Source of the DNA: Coxiellaceae bacterium
Lineage (GTDB): Bacteria; Pseudomonadota; Gammaproteobacteria; GCA-013414725
DNA length: 10,869 nt
Direction of reading: 5' to 3'
Assembly (NCBI GenBank): GCA_013414725.1
Contig: CP058706.1
Coordinates: 2,641,151 to 2,652,019 of the forward strand
Below the pieces are notes generated by a model. That model searched no databases and was not told the origin of the DNA. It saw nothing but the letters and a program-made list of their open reading frames with translations. Shown one piece after another: positions 1-8,198 of the stretch; position 1 is the stretch's first letter, and each line of letters starts with the position of its first letter. The position numbers and the translations under genes are program-made.

Positions 1-106
1 AAACATTTCTCTCTTTATTATTATGAAATATATCCTGATAATTCAATCCTCGATTCATTACATGATACCACGCACCCGCATATTCAATTCGCAACGGTCT
101 CGACAT
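1..106 (-). CDS. REP-associated tyrosine transposase (RAYT, Y1_Tnp family), N-terminus only
   Basis: The visible 35 residues begin MSRPLRIEYAGAWYHVMNRG, the characteristic opening of RAYT/IS200-like Y1 transposases: (M)xRPLRIE, then a G-A-x-YHV-x-x-RG block that forms the first strand of the HUH-type fold. RAYTs are single-copy-type transposases that cut and join single-stranded DNA at REP hairpins. The catalytic HUH and tyrosine residues lie beyond the window edge, so activity cannot be judged. Two ATG codons are adjacent (107-109 and 104-106); the second is preferred because AAGGAG at 113-118 is then 6 nt upstream. The gene starts about 60 nt downstream of the stop of the RHS fragment, on the same strand. 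No frame change is seen in the visible part. Confidence 0.88.
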   Translation of the reverse strand, partial: MSRPLRIEYAGAWYHVMNRGLNYQDIFHNNKERNV

Positions 107-112
107 CATTAA

Positions 113-118
113 CTCCTT
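113..118 (-). promoter_or_regulatory. Ribosome binding site of the transposase
   Basis: On the minus strand the sequence reads AAGGAG, 6 nt before the second of two adjacent ATG codons and only 3 nt before the first. The spacing favours the second ATG as the start. Confidence 0.7.
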
Positions 119-166
119 TTGTTTTGATGGATGCAGATGACCCAGATTCAAAATATCATCAATCCG

Positions 167-1641
167 TTATTTGTCAAATGTTGCGACTTGACCCTTTACC
201 CTCGGCGGGGGAATAATCAGCCTCAGGTTCGGATAGCTGTTCCCTATCTGGCTGCTCAAGACATCTTGTCTCGGCACAAAATTCAGTGCGTTGTTGTGCG
301 TCGCTAGCAGCACCGGGATGTCTATCGTGTCACCAGGCGTCAGGTCGCTGTCCACTTGCCGATTGTTTGCGTCTGCAATGATTTGGCCGTAGGTCCGATC
401 GCCAAACACTTTCTCCGCAATATCATCGAAGCTGCTATCTCCTGCTATCACAGTGTATTTGCTCGGCCCTGTCGGCGGATAGCTCATGTCTTGTTGCGAT
501 TTGATTTTTTCCCATGACTGATCGTATGAAATTCATTCTCTGAATCAAATTCATTACTAATCGGCCGCGTGTAATCAGCTAAGGTCAGGCTCTTTTGCCA
601 CGTCGGGTGCGCAAAAGCAGGGTTGTTCGGGTTCATCGTTTGTTGCGGATCACTCCATTCAACTGTCGTCCCATTTTTGCTCGTATCATACCCTTTCTCT
701 TGGCCTCGGCTATCACCTGTCGTTGTCTGTTTCACCCCTTGCAGGCTGAGGTTGAAGGCCATGCCTTTTTTACTTCATAGTTCGATAGGTATTGGCCATT
801 CACCGTATAGAAGTTCTTGGAATCCACGACCGCTCCGCTGCTCAACGTCCCACCATAGAGCGGTAATGTCGTCTTCGTTAATATCACATTGTCATACGTC
901 GTTCCAAACACGGTCACCGGATACGGATTGTCGTGCGTCAGTTCTTGACCACCTTCCACCGCATTAATATTAAAGTTGGCATCATTATAATAACCCACCC
1001 CGCATAATCACTTTGGTTCCCGTCTTTATCGTAGCGGTAGCCTCCCAGTTTGTTTCTCTCAAACGATTCTAAGGCATAGTAACTTTGCGTTAATAGATCA
1101 TACGTCCCGTTCTTGTCATTGACGTAGTTAACTTGTTGTTCATGCATTAATCCTGCCGCATTGAATCCGCTGTAAGTCGTATTCGAATTTTGATTCGCAT
1201 CCAGCTTGTTTTGTTGGTTGCTCTGAATTTGCCAGCCGTTTTCGTTAAATTGATTTTGGATCGCGTATTCTTCGTCGTCATAAATGATCATCTGGCGGTT
1301 CGCATCGTATTTCCTGCCCACTTGCCTTCCGTCACTATACCCCGAGTGGATCAGTAAATTGTCATCGTCATAATATAATGACACCGTATTATTACTGCTA
1401 ATCTCTTTTGTTCGCAAACCCCGCTGTATTGATATTCTGTTCCTTTGTTCTGCCCAATCGTAATTTCTCCATTGATGCAGACACCATTATCTATCAGTAC
1501 ATTGTCCGCTCCGTCGTATTTGTAATATTGGTCCACTGTGAGTGGAGGATTTCCATCGTCCATCGTTAACGTCGCAAAATTACGCATCCGATTATGGACC
1601 GCGTCGTACCACACCGACGCCGTGTATTGCGTATCGAACAT
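167..1641 (-). pseudogene. RHS/YD-repeat protein fragment with C-terminal LysM domain, frame-disrupted
   Basis: Repairing four single-base gaps gives about 492 residues. The N-terminal two thirds carry degenerate YD repeats, e.g. YDAVHNRM, YYKYDGADNVLIDNG, RKYDANRQMIIYDDEE and YRYDKDGNQSDYAG, typical of the RHS core shell that encapsulates a C-terminal toxin. Around residues 395-445 lies a LysM-like domain (KYTVIAGDSSFDDIAEKVFG, ending in PGDTIDIP), followed by a proline-rich tail (IIPPPRVKGQ) and a stop. LysM domains bind glycans such as peptidoglycan. Frame changes are at G-runs 1419-1422 and 998-1001 and A-runs 766-771 and 505-510; each is closed by one extra base. An in-frame TAA lies just upstream of the ATG at 1641, no Shine-Dalgarno is visible, and no YD repeats precede it. 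Full RHS proteins are far longer, so this is a 5'-truncated remnant whose polymorphic toxin tip is also absent. Confidence 0.8.
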
Positions 1642-1682
1642 GTAATCTGTAGAACAGAGTTAGTTCAAGAGTTTATTCATTG

Positions 1683-1759
1683 AACCTTAATCTAGATCCC
1701 ACGCAAAAATAGATAAAATTGCAACCGCATCATTAGTTTCCTTGAACTTGTGTTCAAGG
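1683..1759. repeat. 77-bp direct repeat with stem-loop, copy 1
   Basis: This copy lies between the 3' end of the ankyrin gene and the RHS fragment. It aligns over its full length with 3976-4051: 65 identical positions, one indel and 11 substitutions, all of them transitions. Its right end is a perfect 8-bp stem with a 4-nt loop: CCTTGAAC at 1740-1747 and GTTCAAGG at 1752-1759. The invariant core TTGCAACCGCATCATTA lies just left of the stem. No U-run follows the stem in either direction, so it is not a standard terminator. Confidence 0.9.
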
Positions 1760-1808
1760 TTAATTGCTATGAAAACCATATTTTATATTCCTAATTATTG
1801 GAACATTA

Positions 1809-3924
1809 TTACAACTTCATGCCTGAGAAGGCTAATGAGACCAGCACTTGATCCTCTTCTGATATATTAAATAATTTTAGAACATCTTTATTGGTGCTCT
1901 TTGCAGCATAATCTTTGCTGTTTTTAAAGCGATCAGGGATATCCTGTCTCGCACCATTCTGCAACAAAAATTCAATACAACTAATAGAATCTTTTATCAC
2001 AGCCCAATGCAATGCTGTTCGCCCTTCATCATCTGTCAAATTGACATCAAATTTGCATTCGTAAGCAAGTAAAAGCCTTAAATCTTTCACATTATCAGCC
2101 ATCGAACATCTCATCAACAAATCTATTCCATAAGGATGTTTTTCTGTTGGTAGACGGTATTTTTGTATATTTTTCTATTTCTTGATTAATTTCTTTACCT
2201 GTTTTGGTCTTTAATTTTACTTCTAATCTATCCTCATCATCTTTTATTTTATCTCTCTTAATATTAAAGCCATTTTCATGTAGATGACTAAACAAGCCTA
2301 TCGCTACGGAAGACTGAATTGAATTAATTTCTCTTTTCCATGCTCAGTAGATGATAGGTTTACATTATCTTTAAACCGTTTCCACTGAACAGACGCATTA
2401 TTATAAGCATTTTTATGAATAAAAATCTTAGTTTCGTTATTTAATTTTGCTTCATCTTCATCATCTGTGACCTCCGATTCATCTTGGATCAAAGATTGAA
2501 CTTTTGCATATCTAATGCCGGCAATTGCAAAAATTCATCCAAACCAATCTCATATAAAATAGCAGCCATTCTCCACATCAATGTATTTGGATCACCAATT
2601 TTCATATTAAAAACAACCTTAAAATAATTAGCACCACTATCAGGATAGGAGACCCCATCTAAAGCTTCAAACAAATATGGAATCTCTTGAATTCTATCTT
2701 TTAAAATATCATAAGATCGCCTCAAGTGATTAGCAGCATCACTAAAATTGATCTTAATTTTTCGAACAAAAACAACTTCTGTAGTATCATTATTCTCATT
2801 TATAAGAAACTGATTAGATTGCCCCTCTAAAGATGGGGTATAATTTGCATATAGGCTACAATAAACATTGTACAAAAATACCCATCAACAAATAATCTAC
2901 CCTCAAAAACATCCTCTAAAAATCTATAGTATTTTCTTAAAGTCTTTTCGCACTCAATATTGAATCGCTCTTTTTGAGGATATAACTTCTCTAAAAATCT
3001 AAGCCTCACTAAAACTGAAATATTTATTTTGCTAATTCTTGAATTAATATTTACCTCTATACGCTTAACAAGCTCATCACAAAAATCTCTCAGCGCCATA
3101 AAAAATGGTATTGCAGAAACCGGGATTACTTTTTTCCTTAAAAAGCAATAATTTTGAACTCAAAGATGAACCAGAAACAAGCTCATAAAACTTATTAAAC
3201 CTTTCTTTTCCTTTTAAATTTTTTATATTACCAATATCTTTAAGGTTGATATATAAAGAAAATAAATTTCTCTGCCTATATATATCAATATACCATCCAT
3301 AACATTCTGAGGGAAAATCATTACCCAATATCGCCACCACATCTTGTCGTGTAATCTCATGGGAACACTCAATATCTATACGAACAATTTCAGAATTCAT
3401 GTATGCATCATGAATTTCTTCAAATTTTTTATTTTCAAGAAAACTTGCAACTAAGTCATGTGAGCCAAGGTGCATCACCTTTGCGGGAGAGGCTAAAGTT
3501 CCCAATGCCATCATATTATTTATATAATCTTGCTCTGATTGATCCAACAATATTCGAATCAATTTAAATTGCGGATAAAAACTCAAATTAGTTTTTATGA
3601 TTTTCTCTAAGTCATCATAAGTCAAATTACCATGTGAATTAATTTCGACTTCAAGAGCACAATTCTGCGAAATATCTTCAACCAAATTAATTTGATTAAT
3701 ATAAATAGAAATTTCCAAAAAATGCTTTTATCTCACTTCTGAAGAATTCCAATTGATTTCCACTTCCTTTAACATACTTGAGCGCATTTCCAGAAACAGA
3801 AGAGATGTTCAAAAAGGAAATGATCCGAAATTTTGGGCATTATCATTGGAAACACTGCTTTTGAATGTGTAGAAACAACAGAATCGAATGGAAATTCCTT
3901 ATTTCGTGCTATTATAATTTTCAT
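1809..3924 (-). CDS. Unknown large protein with C-terminal ankyrin repeats, frame-disrupted
   Basis: Repair of seven one-base length changes gives about 704 residues. The true start is an ATG at 3922-3924 (MKIIIARNKEFPFDSVVSTH) preceded by AGAGGG; this first segment runs to a stop at 3769. The later segments overlap end to end: 3718-3077, 3099-2827, 2875-2489, 2492-2304, 2295-2095 and 2120-1809. Frame changes lie in runs at 3811-3815, 3717-3722, 3100-3105, 2874-2878, 2491-2493 and 2119-2121, plus one near 2311-2321 without a clear run. The last ~100 residues are ankyrin-like: NVKDLRLLLAYECKFDVNLT, DDEGRTALHWAVIKDS, CIEFLLQNGARQDIPD. The N-terminal ~590 residues are a mixed alpha/beta region I do not recognise. 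Ankyrin repeats mediate protein binding and are frequent in secreted effectors of intracellular bacteria; an effector role here is inference. The gene stands alone between two direct repeats. Confidence 0.75.
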
Positions 3925-3928
3925 GTTA

Positions 3929-3953
3929 CCCTCTTTAATTCTATCAAATTATA
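3929..3953 (-). promoter_or_regulatory. Putative -10 box and ribosome binding site of the ankyrin gene
   Basis: Read on the minus strand, a perfect TATAAT lies at 3948-3953 and AGAGGG at 3929-3934, 4 nt before the ATG at 3924. A 17-bp spacer would put the -35 at 3971-3976, reading TTTAAA, which is a poor match. That hexamer touches the left end of repeat copy 2. The -10 element decides for the upstream ATG rather than the TTG at 3718. Confidence 0.4.
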
Positions 3954-3975
3954 TTAACTATTTAGTTTCATTTAA

Positions 3976-4051
3976 AACCTTAATTCAAATCCTGCACAAA
4001 AATAGAAAAATTGCAACCGCATCATTAACTTCCTTAAACTTGCGTTTAAGG
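3976..4051. repeat. 77-bp direct repeat with stem-loop, copy 2
   Basis: This is the partner of 1683-1759, in the same orientation, on the other side of the ankyrin gene. The stem is CCTTAAAC at 4032-4039 with GTTTAAGG at 4044-4051. Compared with copy 1, the fifth stem position changed G to A and its partner C to T, keeping pairing intact. The left end CCTTAA (3978-3983) is also complementary to the right end TTAAGG (4046-4051), so the ends of the element could pair. Confidence 0.9.
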
Positions 4052-4069
4052 CTACAATTACTTTTGTAA

Positions 4070-4096
4070 CCTTGATCTCGCTGCGCTCGTTCAAGG
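4070..4096. repeat. GC-rich palindrome next to repeat copy 2
   Basis: CCTTGA at 4070-4075 and TCAAGG at 4091-4096 enclose a GC-rich loop, TCTCGCTGCGCTCGT. The right side, GTTCAAGGCTAC, matches the end of repeat copy 2 (GTTTAAGGCTAC), so the two hairpins share a right boundary. The G+C content stands out from the surrounding AT-rich DNA. It lies downstream of the 99-residue gene and has no U-run. Confidence 0.6.
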
Positions 4097-4142
4097 CTAC
4101 GGTTCATACGGGCTACTCGCTATTCAAATTTATATTTGACGC

Positions 4143-4442
4143 TTAAAAATCAAAAGCCGCTGCTATTCTAGTTTTTAATATATCGGAAGGAATATTATAG
4201 CCAGGATTATTTTCAATAAAGAAACTCCAACAAATAATAACTTTATGAGTTATATCATGTTCTATTGGTATTCTTAAGTTATTAAACTTATCTCTGTACA
4301 AGATAGAATCTCTACCAAATTGAACATCATAGTATTTTGAACTAATAACGTGAGCTCTGTTAATTTCTATAAATTTTTCTTTCTGATAAATTTCATCTTT
4401 AAATAACCCTTTGTAATATTTTTCTAAATTTACTCTGGCCAT
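4143..4442 (-). CDS. Unknown 99-residue protein, second gene of a two-gene unit
   Basis: This gene is intact in a single frame and is the only complete minus-strand gene without a frame change. The ATG has AGGAG at 4450-4454, 7 nt upstream. The protein is polar, rich in Lys, Tyr and Ile, with a mid-region FGRDSILYRDKFNNLRIPIE and a hydrophobic stretch VIICWSFFIENNPGY; it ends RIAAAFDF. There is no signal peptide and I recognise no family. It starts 27 nt after the stop of the membrane protein upstream and is almost certainly cotranscribed with it. Partner, chaperone or immunity roles are possible from position and size alone and remain unsupported. Confidence 0.75.
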   Translation of the reverse strand: MARVNLEKYYKGLFKDEIYQKEKFIEINRAHVISSKYYDVQFGRDSILYRDKFNNLRIPIEHDITHKVIICWSFFIENNPGYNIPSDILKTRIAAAFDF

Positions 4443-4449
4443 AAAAATT

Positions 4450-4454
4450 CTCCT
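4450..4454 (-). promoter_or_regulatory. Ribosome binding site of the 99-residue gene
   Basis: AGGAG on the minus strand, 7 nt before ATG, inside the 27-nt gap after the upstream stop codon. It gives the small gene independent initiation within the shared transcript. Confidence 0.75.
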
Positions 4455-4469
4455 ATTAGCGACTCATAC

Positions 4470-5998
4470 TCATTTGAGGAACATACTCACTATCCAAATA
4501 GGGATGATCCAAATTATTAATGCTACTAACGTTAGGTTAGATTTTAATATTGGCAATTCAATTTTGGTATAAATTCTCTCAGGATTCGCACCATTAGAAA
4601 ACACATATACATCACCCTTAGCTGAAGCAGCATATTTTTGGGATGCAACTTCCCAAATACTATCTGCAAAATCTTCACAGTAATCAGCATATTGACCAGT
4701 AAGACGATCTGTTATTCTCGAGGTTAATGTTTCAATGGGTACCGATTGATTGGTCAAACCATATAAACAATCTTGGCTAGTATCAATACCGCCTAAATAA
4801 ACTGGCCAATCACCACAAAGTGAGCATACATATTCAGCAAATGGATCAATGTAACGAAAATTTTTACCCTGATTTTCGCAATTATATTTATTAATTAAGA
4901 GTTGAATAGCATTAACCACTTTTATTCCAAAAACTTCCAAATAGTGTCCTGTCGTATACCAAACAGCGCTCGAAGTAATTAAGTGGAATGGCATGAAAAA
5001 TAGATGGCGCCATTTACTCTTATATCCTAAAGACCAATCTAAATAGTTGGCATAGGTCGAACCAAGCAACTTTTTAATTCGAACCTGGTCTGTGGCAATT
5101 TCTTGGATTGTATTAAGTGCTTTTTGACTTAATGCGTATTGATTTAATTGATAACTATTTTCATATAAAACGATATTGGCCAATGCACTTAATGCTGCTG
5201 GCTGAACTAAGATATGGCCGTTTGCACGATTAATAATTTCTTCCAATGCAATTTTTTTAATTTCTAAATCTATTTTATTGTTCCATAAAATGAGGTGCTC
5301 TAGATAAGCAGTGCTCTTGTTCTTAAAAGCAACTACAATACTACTACTGAGCAATAACGGCGCTTCAACATCATTTTCATCATACAGTTTTTCAATATCT
5401 TGCACATTAAAAGATTTGTCCCACCGATTGTGATAATTGGATATACGTGACCATAATCCCCGGCCACCCAGGGTGAAAGTAAAATCAAGCTGATTCCTAG
5501 CCAATTTCTATAATCTGTTGGCAAATCCCCGCCTAGATTTGAACTCCATGTATCGTGATTAGTCGACATGCCTAAAAAGATTTTTTCAAGTGTATCGCCA
5601 TAACGTTCGTTCGGATAATAATAAAATTTATAAATATCGTATGCTAATAATCCTGTTAAGCTAAGTGGCCATAGACCTCTTGTAACGAATTCAAAACCTT
5701 TAAAAAATTCTGTCCATTGACCAGAACGTAACCATGGTCGTGTATAAATAGGTTCATGCACTAACCAGCGTAATGGCCAATTATATTCAGGAACCTTTAA
5801 TTGATCAGAATTAGTCGATGTTTCTTGTGCTTCCGCGAGGGGTTGCGATGCTAAATTTTCTTTAGACAAACCTCTTTTATCTGTATTTTTGTGGATTTGA
5901 GAATTATTGTTATTACTATCAGAAGAGGTTGAATTATTATTGATAATCCGCTGCTCATCATCGGGATTGGTATTGGTTTTTAGCTGTTCAATTAGCAC
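4470..5998 (-). CDS. Unknown membrane protein with HEAT-like helices and a CxxC motif, one frame change
   Basis: Two overlapping frames (5998-5333 and 5504-4470) join at the C-run 5420-5422; adding one base gives about 509 residues reading through ...IGGDKSFNVQDIEKLY. Order: a low-complexity Asn/Ser/Gln N-terminus (to about residue 70); a Trp-rich part (PEYNWPLRWLVHEPIYTRPW); two likely membrane segments (LWPLSLTGLLAYDIYKFYYY and WLGISLILLSPWVAG); a helical region resembling HEAT/ARM pairs (IKKIALEEIINRA, AALSALANIVLYE, ALNTIQEIA); a Cys-rich stretch, EYVCSLCGDWP with another Cys 14 residues after the CxxC; and a C-terminal membrane segment LVALIIWIIPIWIVSMFL. I recognise no family. The Cys cluster could bind metal, but the ligand set is incomplete. 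Start is GTG at 5998 behind AAGGGGG, or an ATG at 6018 behind AGGAGGT if a base is missing. Confidence 0.7.
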
Positions 5999-6015
5999 GT
6001 ATTGCTGCCCCCTTA

Positions 6016-6034
6016 CATTGTAAAAATACCTCCT
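6016..6034 (-). promoter_or_regulatory. Strong ribosome binding site and ATG that runs straight into a stop
   Basis: AGGAGGT at 6028-6034 is followed after 9 nt by ATG at 6016-6018, but the next codon is TAA. The GTG start of the membrane protein lies 15 nt further on in another frame. One missing base after the ATG would fuse the two into MxRGQQYVLIEQLKTN. Given the many one-base gaps elsewhere, this ATG is probably the real start of the membrane protein. Confidence 0.5.
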
Positions 6035-6198
6035 GTAAGTTGATCAATCCAAACTAGGATATTAAACCGAGTTTTCTGAGCTTTGTAGGCGAATATTGCC
6101 ACAAGTTGCGTAAGAAATATCTTACAAAATTGTGGTGTTAAATTTTTACTCATGGGCTTTACAAAAACGGTGACATTAAATAAAATTTCTTTTGAGAG

Positions 6199-6223
6199 CA
6201 ATACCGTGTTTTTTACGGTATTG
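6199..6223. repeat. Perfect stem-loop at the 3' end of the transporter gene
   Basis: CAATACCGT at 6199-6207 and ACGGTATTG at 6215-6223 form a 9-bp perfect stem around a 7-nt loop. The inferred stop codon of the repaired transporter (TAA at 6213-6215) falls inside it on the minus strand. A/T-rich DNA follows but no clean U-run, so a terminator or an mRNA 3'-end stabiliser is possible; neither is proven. Confidence 0.6.
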
Positions 6224-6466
6224 ACAAAATTTGTTTTGTATGAGAAGGCGCGTTGGAGAAGCTAGTTTTAATGCTTCTTTTAAATACTTCATTAATAAAA
6301 TGTCTCGAACATTTTACCAAAGCTACGGGACGACGGAATGAGCAACACCCTCTTGGTTTTTTACCGGAGGTTCTTGCAATAAATTGGTCATTTCTGTGGC
6401 TGGCTTAGACTTCAAGCATGTTGACCATGAAAATTGCTTAATGCAGTTTTTAGCGGAATCGATCAT
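6213..6466 (-). other. Possible C-terminal tail of the transporter, or a coupled small gene
   Basis: An ATG at 6464-6466 overlaps the transporter stop by four bases (ATGA) and opens MIDSAKNCIKQFSWSTCLKS, to a stop at 6323. One more base in the G-run 6327-6329 extends it through VALVKCSRHFINEVFKRSIK to 6213. Either it is a translationally coupled ~84-residue protein, or, if one base is missing from the T-run 6468-6471, the cytoplasmic tail of the transporter. No family recognised; no signal peptide or membrane segment. Confidence 0.4.
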
Positions 6467-8066
6467 CTTTTAGAGTTGCCTGGTTCAATAACAATAGGAA
6501 TTTGACCCGCTTCATGAACTTGATAGTGAATACTTTGCAAAGCTAAAACAACTTGGCCAAGCCAAGTTAGAGTAAAAGCAATGAAAGCTGCCATTACAAA
6601 GCCATAAGCCCCCATTCCTAATGTAATATCTAATAAAAACCCAAGGCATAGCATTATTGCAGACCCTGCTGAATTTAATAAAGATGCTCTCGTATTTTGC
6701 CTTTCATGATAAGCGTCTTTAGTTCCAACGAAGCTAGTGACTATTGCATAAGCGGCAGAACGTGCATTCCTCACTATAGTCAACAAAAATATCAATAAAA
6801 GTTCTTGCCGGATAATCTCTATAACGTCATTATTTTCTGCCTTATGCTTCATTAAAAATTCAATGAGATAATCTTTTATATAAAAACTAATCATCAAAAA
6901 CAAGCTAGGTGGCACACACATGACCCAAGTTGCATGGAATAAGAGACGTATTAATTCCCGCTCAACATGAGCTGCGGGAGCAGGATTTTTCCAGCATCCT
7001 ATCGCCAAATTAGCAATAGTGGATTCATTGGGAATGGCCATTGCGGAAAAACTACTAGGTATAATTTGCACTGATTGATAGGCCACTAAGTTTGTTGAAT
7101 CACGCAGAGAAAGAGTCACTAATATACTAATGATTGTATCAAAAGCAGTTTGAGCTCCATATTTCTTCCCTGTTTTAACACATCTTTTAAAGTTTTAAAG
7201 AATTCTGCATCTTTAAATGCTTTCCAAGAAGTTGGAAAATTATTCCATTCCAAAAAGCATGGAGCAATTTTTCTTCTTTATAATAAATGTGGGTAAAAAC
7301 AAGATCAGTCGATATGATAGCTACATTTTGCGCCATATTGGCCATAATGAATCTCATAAAGCCCAACTCTGCAGGTAGCAAATTAGAAGTCACAATGATG
7401 ACCACGCCTCCGAAAGCAAATGTCAACATGGTAGGTATCAATTTTCCACGCCCATAGTTATAAAAAGACTTAATGACTGATGTATTAATTAAAAGATAGT
7501 TGGCTGCAAATTTTAAAGCTGGCCAACGCAATTCTGTTACAGCCATGTGCGGCGCTTGAGTAACGGGTAGCAATAAAGCATAAGCTTGAATAAGTGGTAA
7601 GGACATACAAGTGACGACGGGAACCGTAAGATAAGTGCTGATAAAAAGATGTTTAAGCCTTGCTTTCTTCTCTTTATAATTCGATCTTTTCTTGCCTTTG
7701 CTCTCTTGTTTCATTCGCTTCAATGGTTTCATTTGCTTTTATATCAGCAAGTGCCAGCTTAGTAAAGTTACTGTAAAATCGTGTTGAGTCTCTGAATACT
7801 GCATTGATATTTTGCATATTATTATAATAACTCATAATAGAGCCTAATTCTTTATTTTCACGAGCCATTAATTGCTGAGTAGCAAGCACAGAACCAACCG
7901 AGAAAAAACGAATGGATCCAACTGTCAAAGTATCAAAAAGAAGAGACCATACATAAAAAGGAGGCAAAAATCGGGTAAAATTCGCCTCATCATTAAAAAT
8001 GCTAGAATAAACATTATTAGGATCGTCAACTGTTGTCAAAGATAATTCCGGTTCTTCATAAGGCAT
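6213..8066 (-). CDS. MATE-family-like efflux transporter, frame-disrupted
   Basis: Repair of frame changes at 7687-7690, 7236-7239 and 7149-7151 joins segments 8066-7674, 7732-7187 and 7119-6463 into one multi-spanning membrane protein. MATE carriers exchange Na+ or H+ for drugs and metabolites across the inner membrane in two six-helix bundles. Family-like features are: an N-terminal helix pair with GSVLATQQLMARENKELGS; a middle part with KFAANYLLINTSVIKSFYNY and GRGKLIPTMLTFAFGGVVII; then FWNGIIFPTSWKAFKDAEFF, where a second half opens with NMELKTAFDTII, a pattern typical of the MATE half-repeat, and continues NLVAYQSVQIIPSSFSAMAI. A frame with stop at 6463 ends in NSKR; a T-run at 6468-6471 and another at 6327-6329 would extend it by ~84 polar residues to 6213, giving ~618. 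Without this extension it is ~534. The charged insert near residues 115-150 is unusual. Substrate unknown. Confidence 0.65.
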
Positions 8067-8198
8067 TTTTATTGGAAGACGTGTGGTGATATAACATCAA
8101 AGAAGACCCCTAAAAAATTAATTTATTATTTTAAAATTGACCAAATAATCCAAGGTAGACCAAGTATAACAAACTCATACTAGATTTGCCAAAAATAT

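Noticed and set aside
595..967. Plus-strand open frames opposite the RHS fragment
   Set aside because: They are antisense to well-supported YD-repeat coding sequence, with no recognisable protein or ribosome binding site.
1683..4051. Integron-type attC sites around the ankyrin gene
   Set aside because: The repeats lack the RYYYAAC and GTTRRRY core boxes in the right places, and no integrase is visible.
3833..4069. Plus-strand 78-codon frame
   Set aside because: It lies opposite the ankyrin gene's N-terminus and promoter and crosses repeat copy 2; no family features.
6013..6201. Minus-strand 62-codon frame from a TTG
   Set aside because: Its start is inside a stem-loop, it has no ribosome binding site, and its end contains the Shine-Dalgarno and ATG of the next gene; most likely a leader region.
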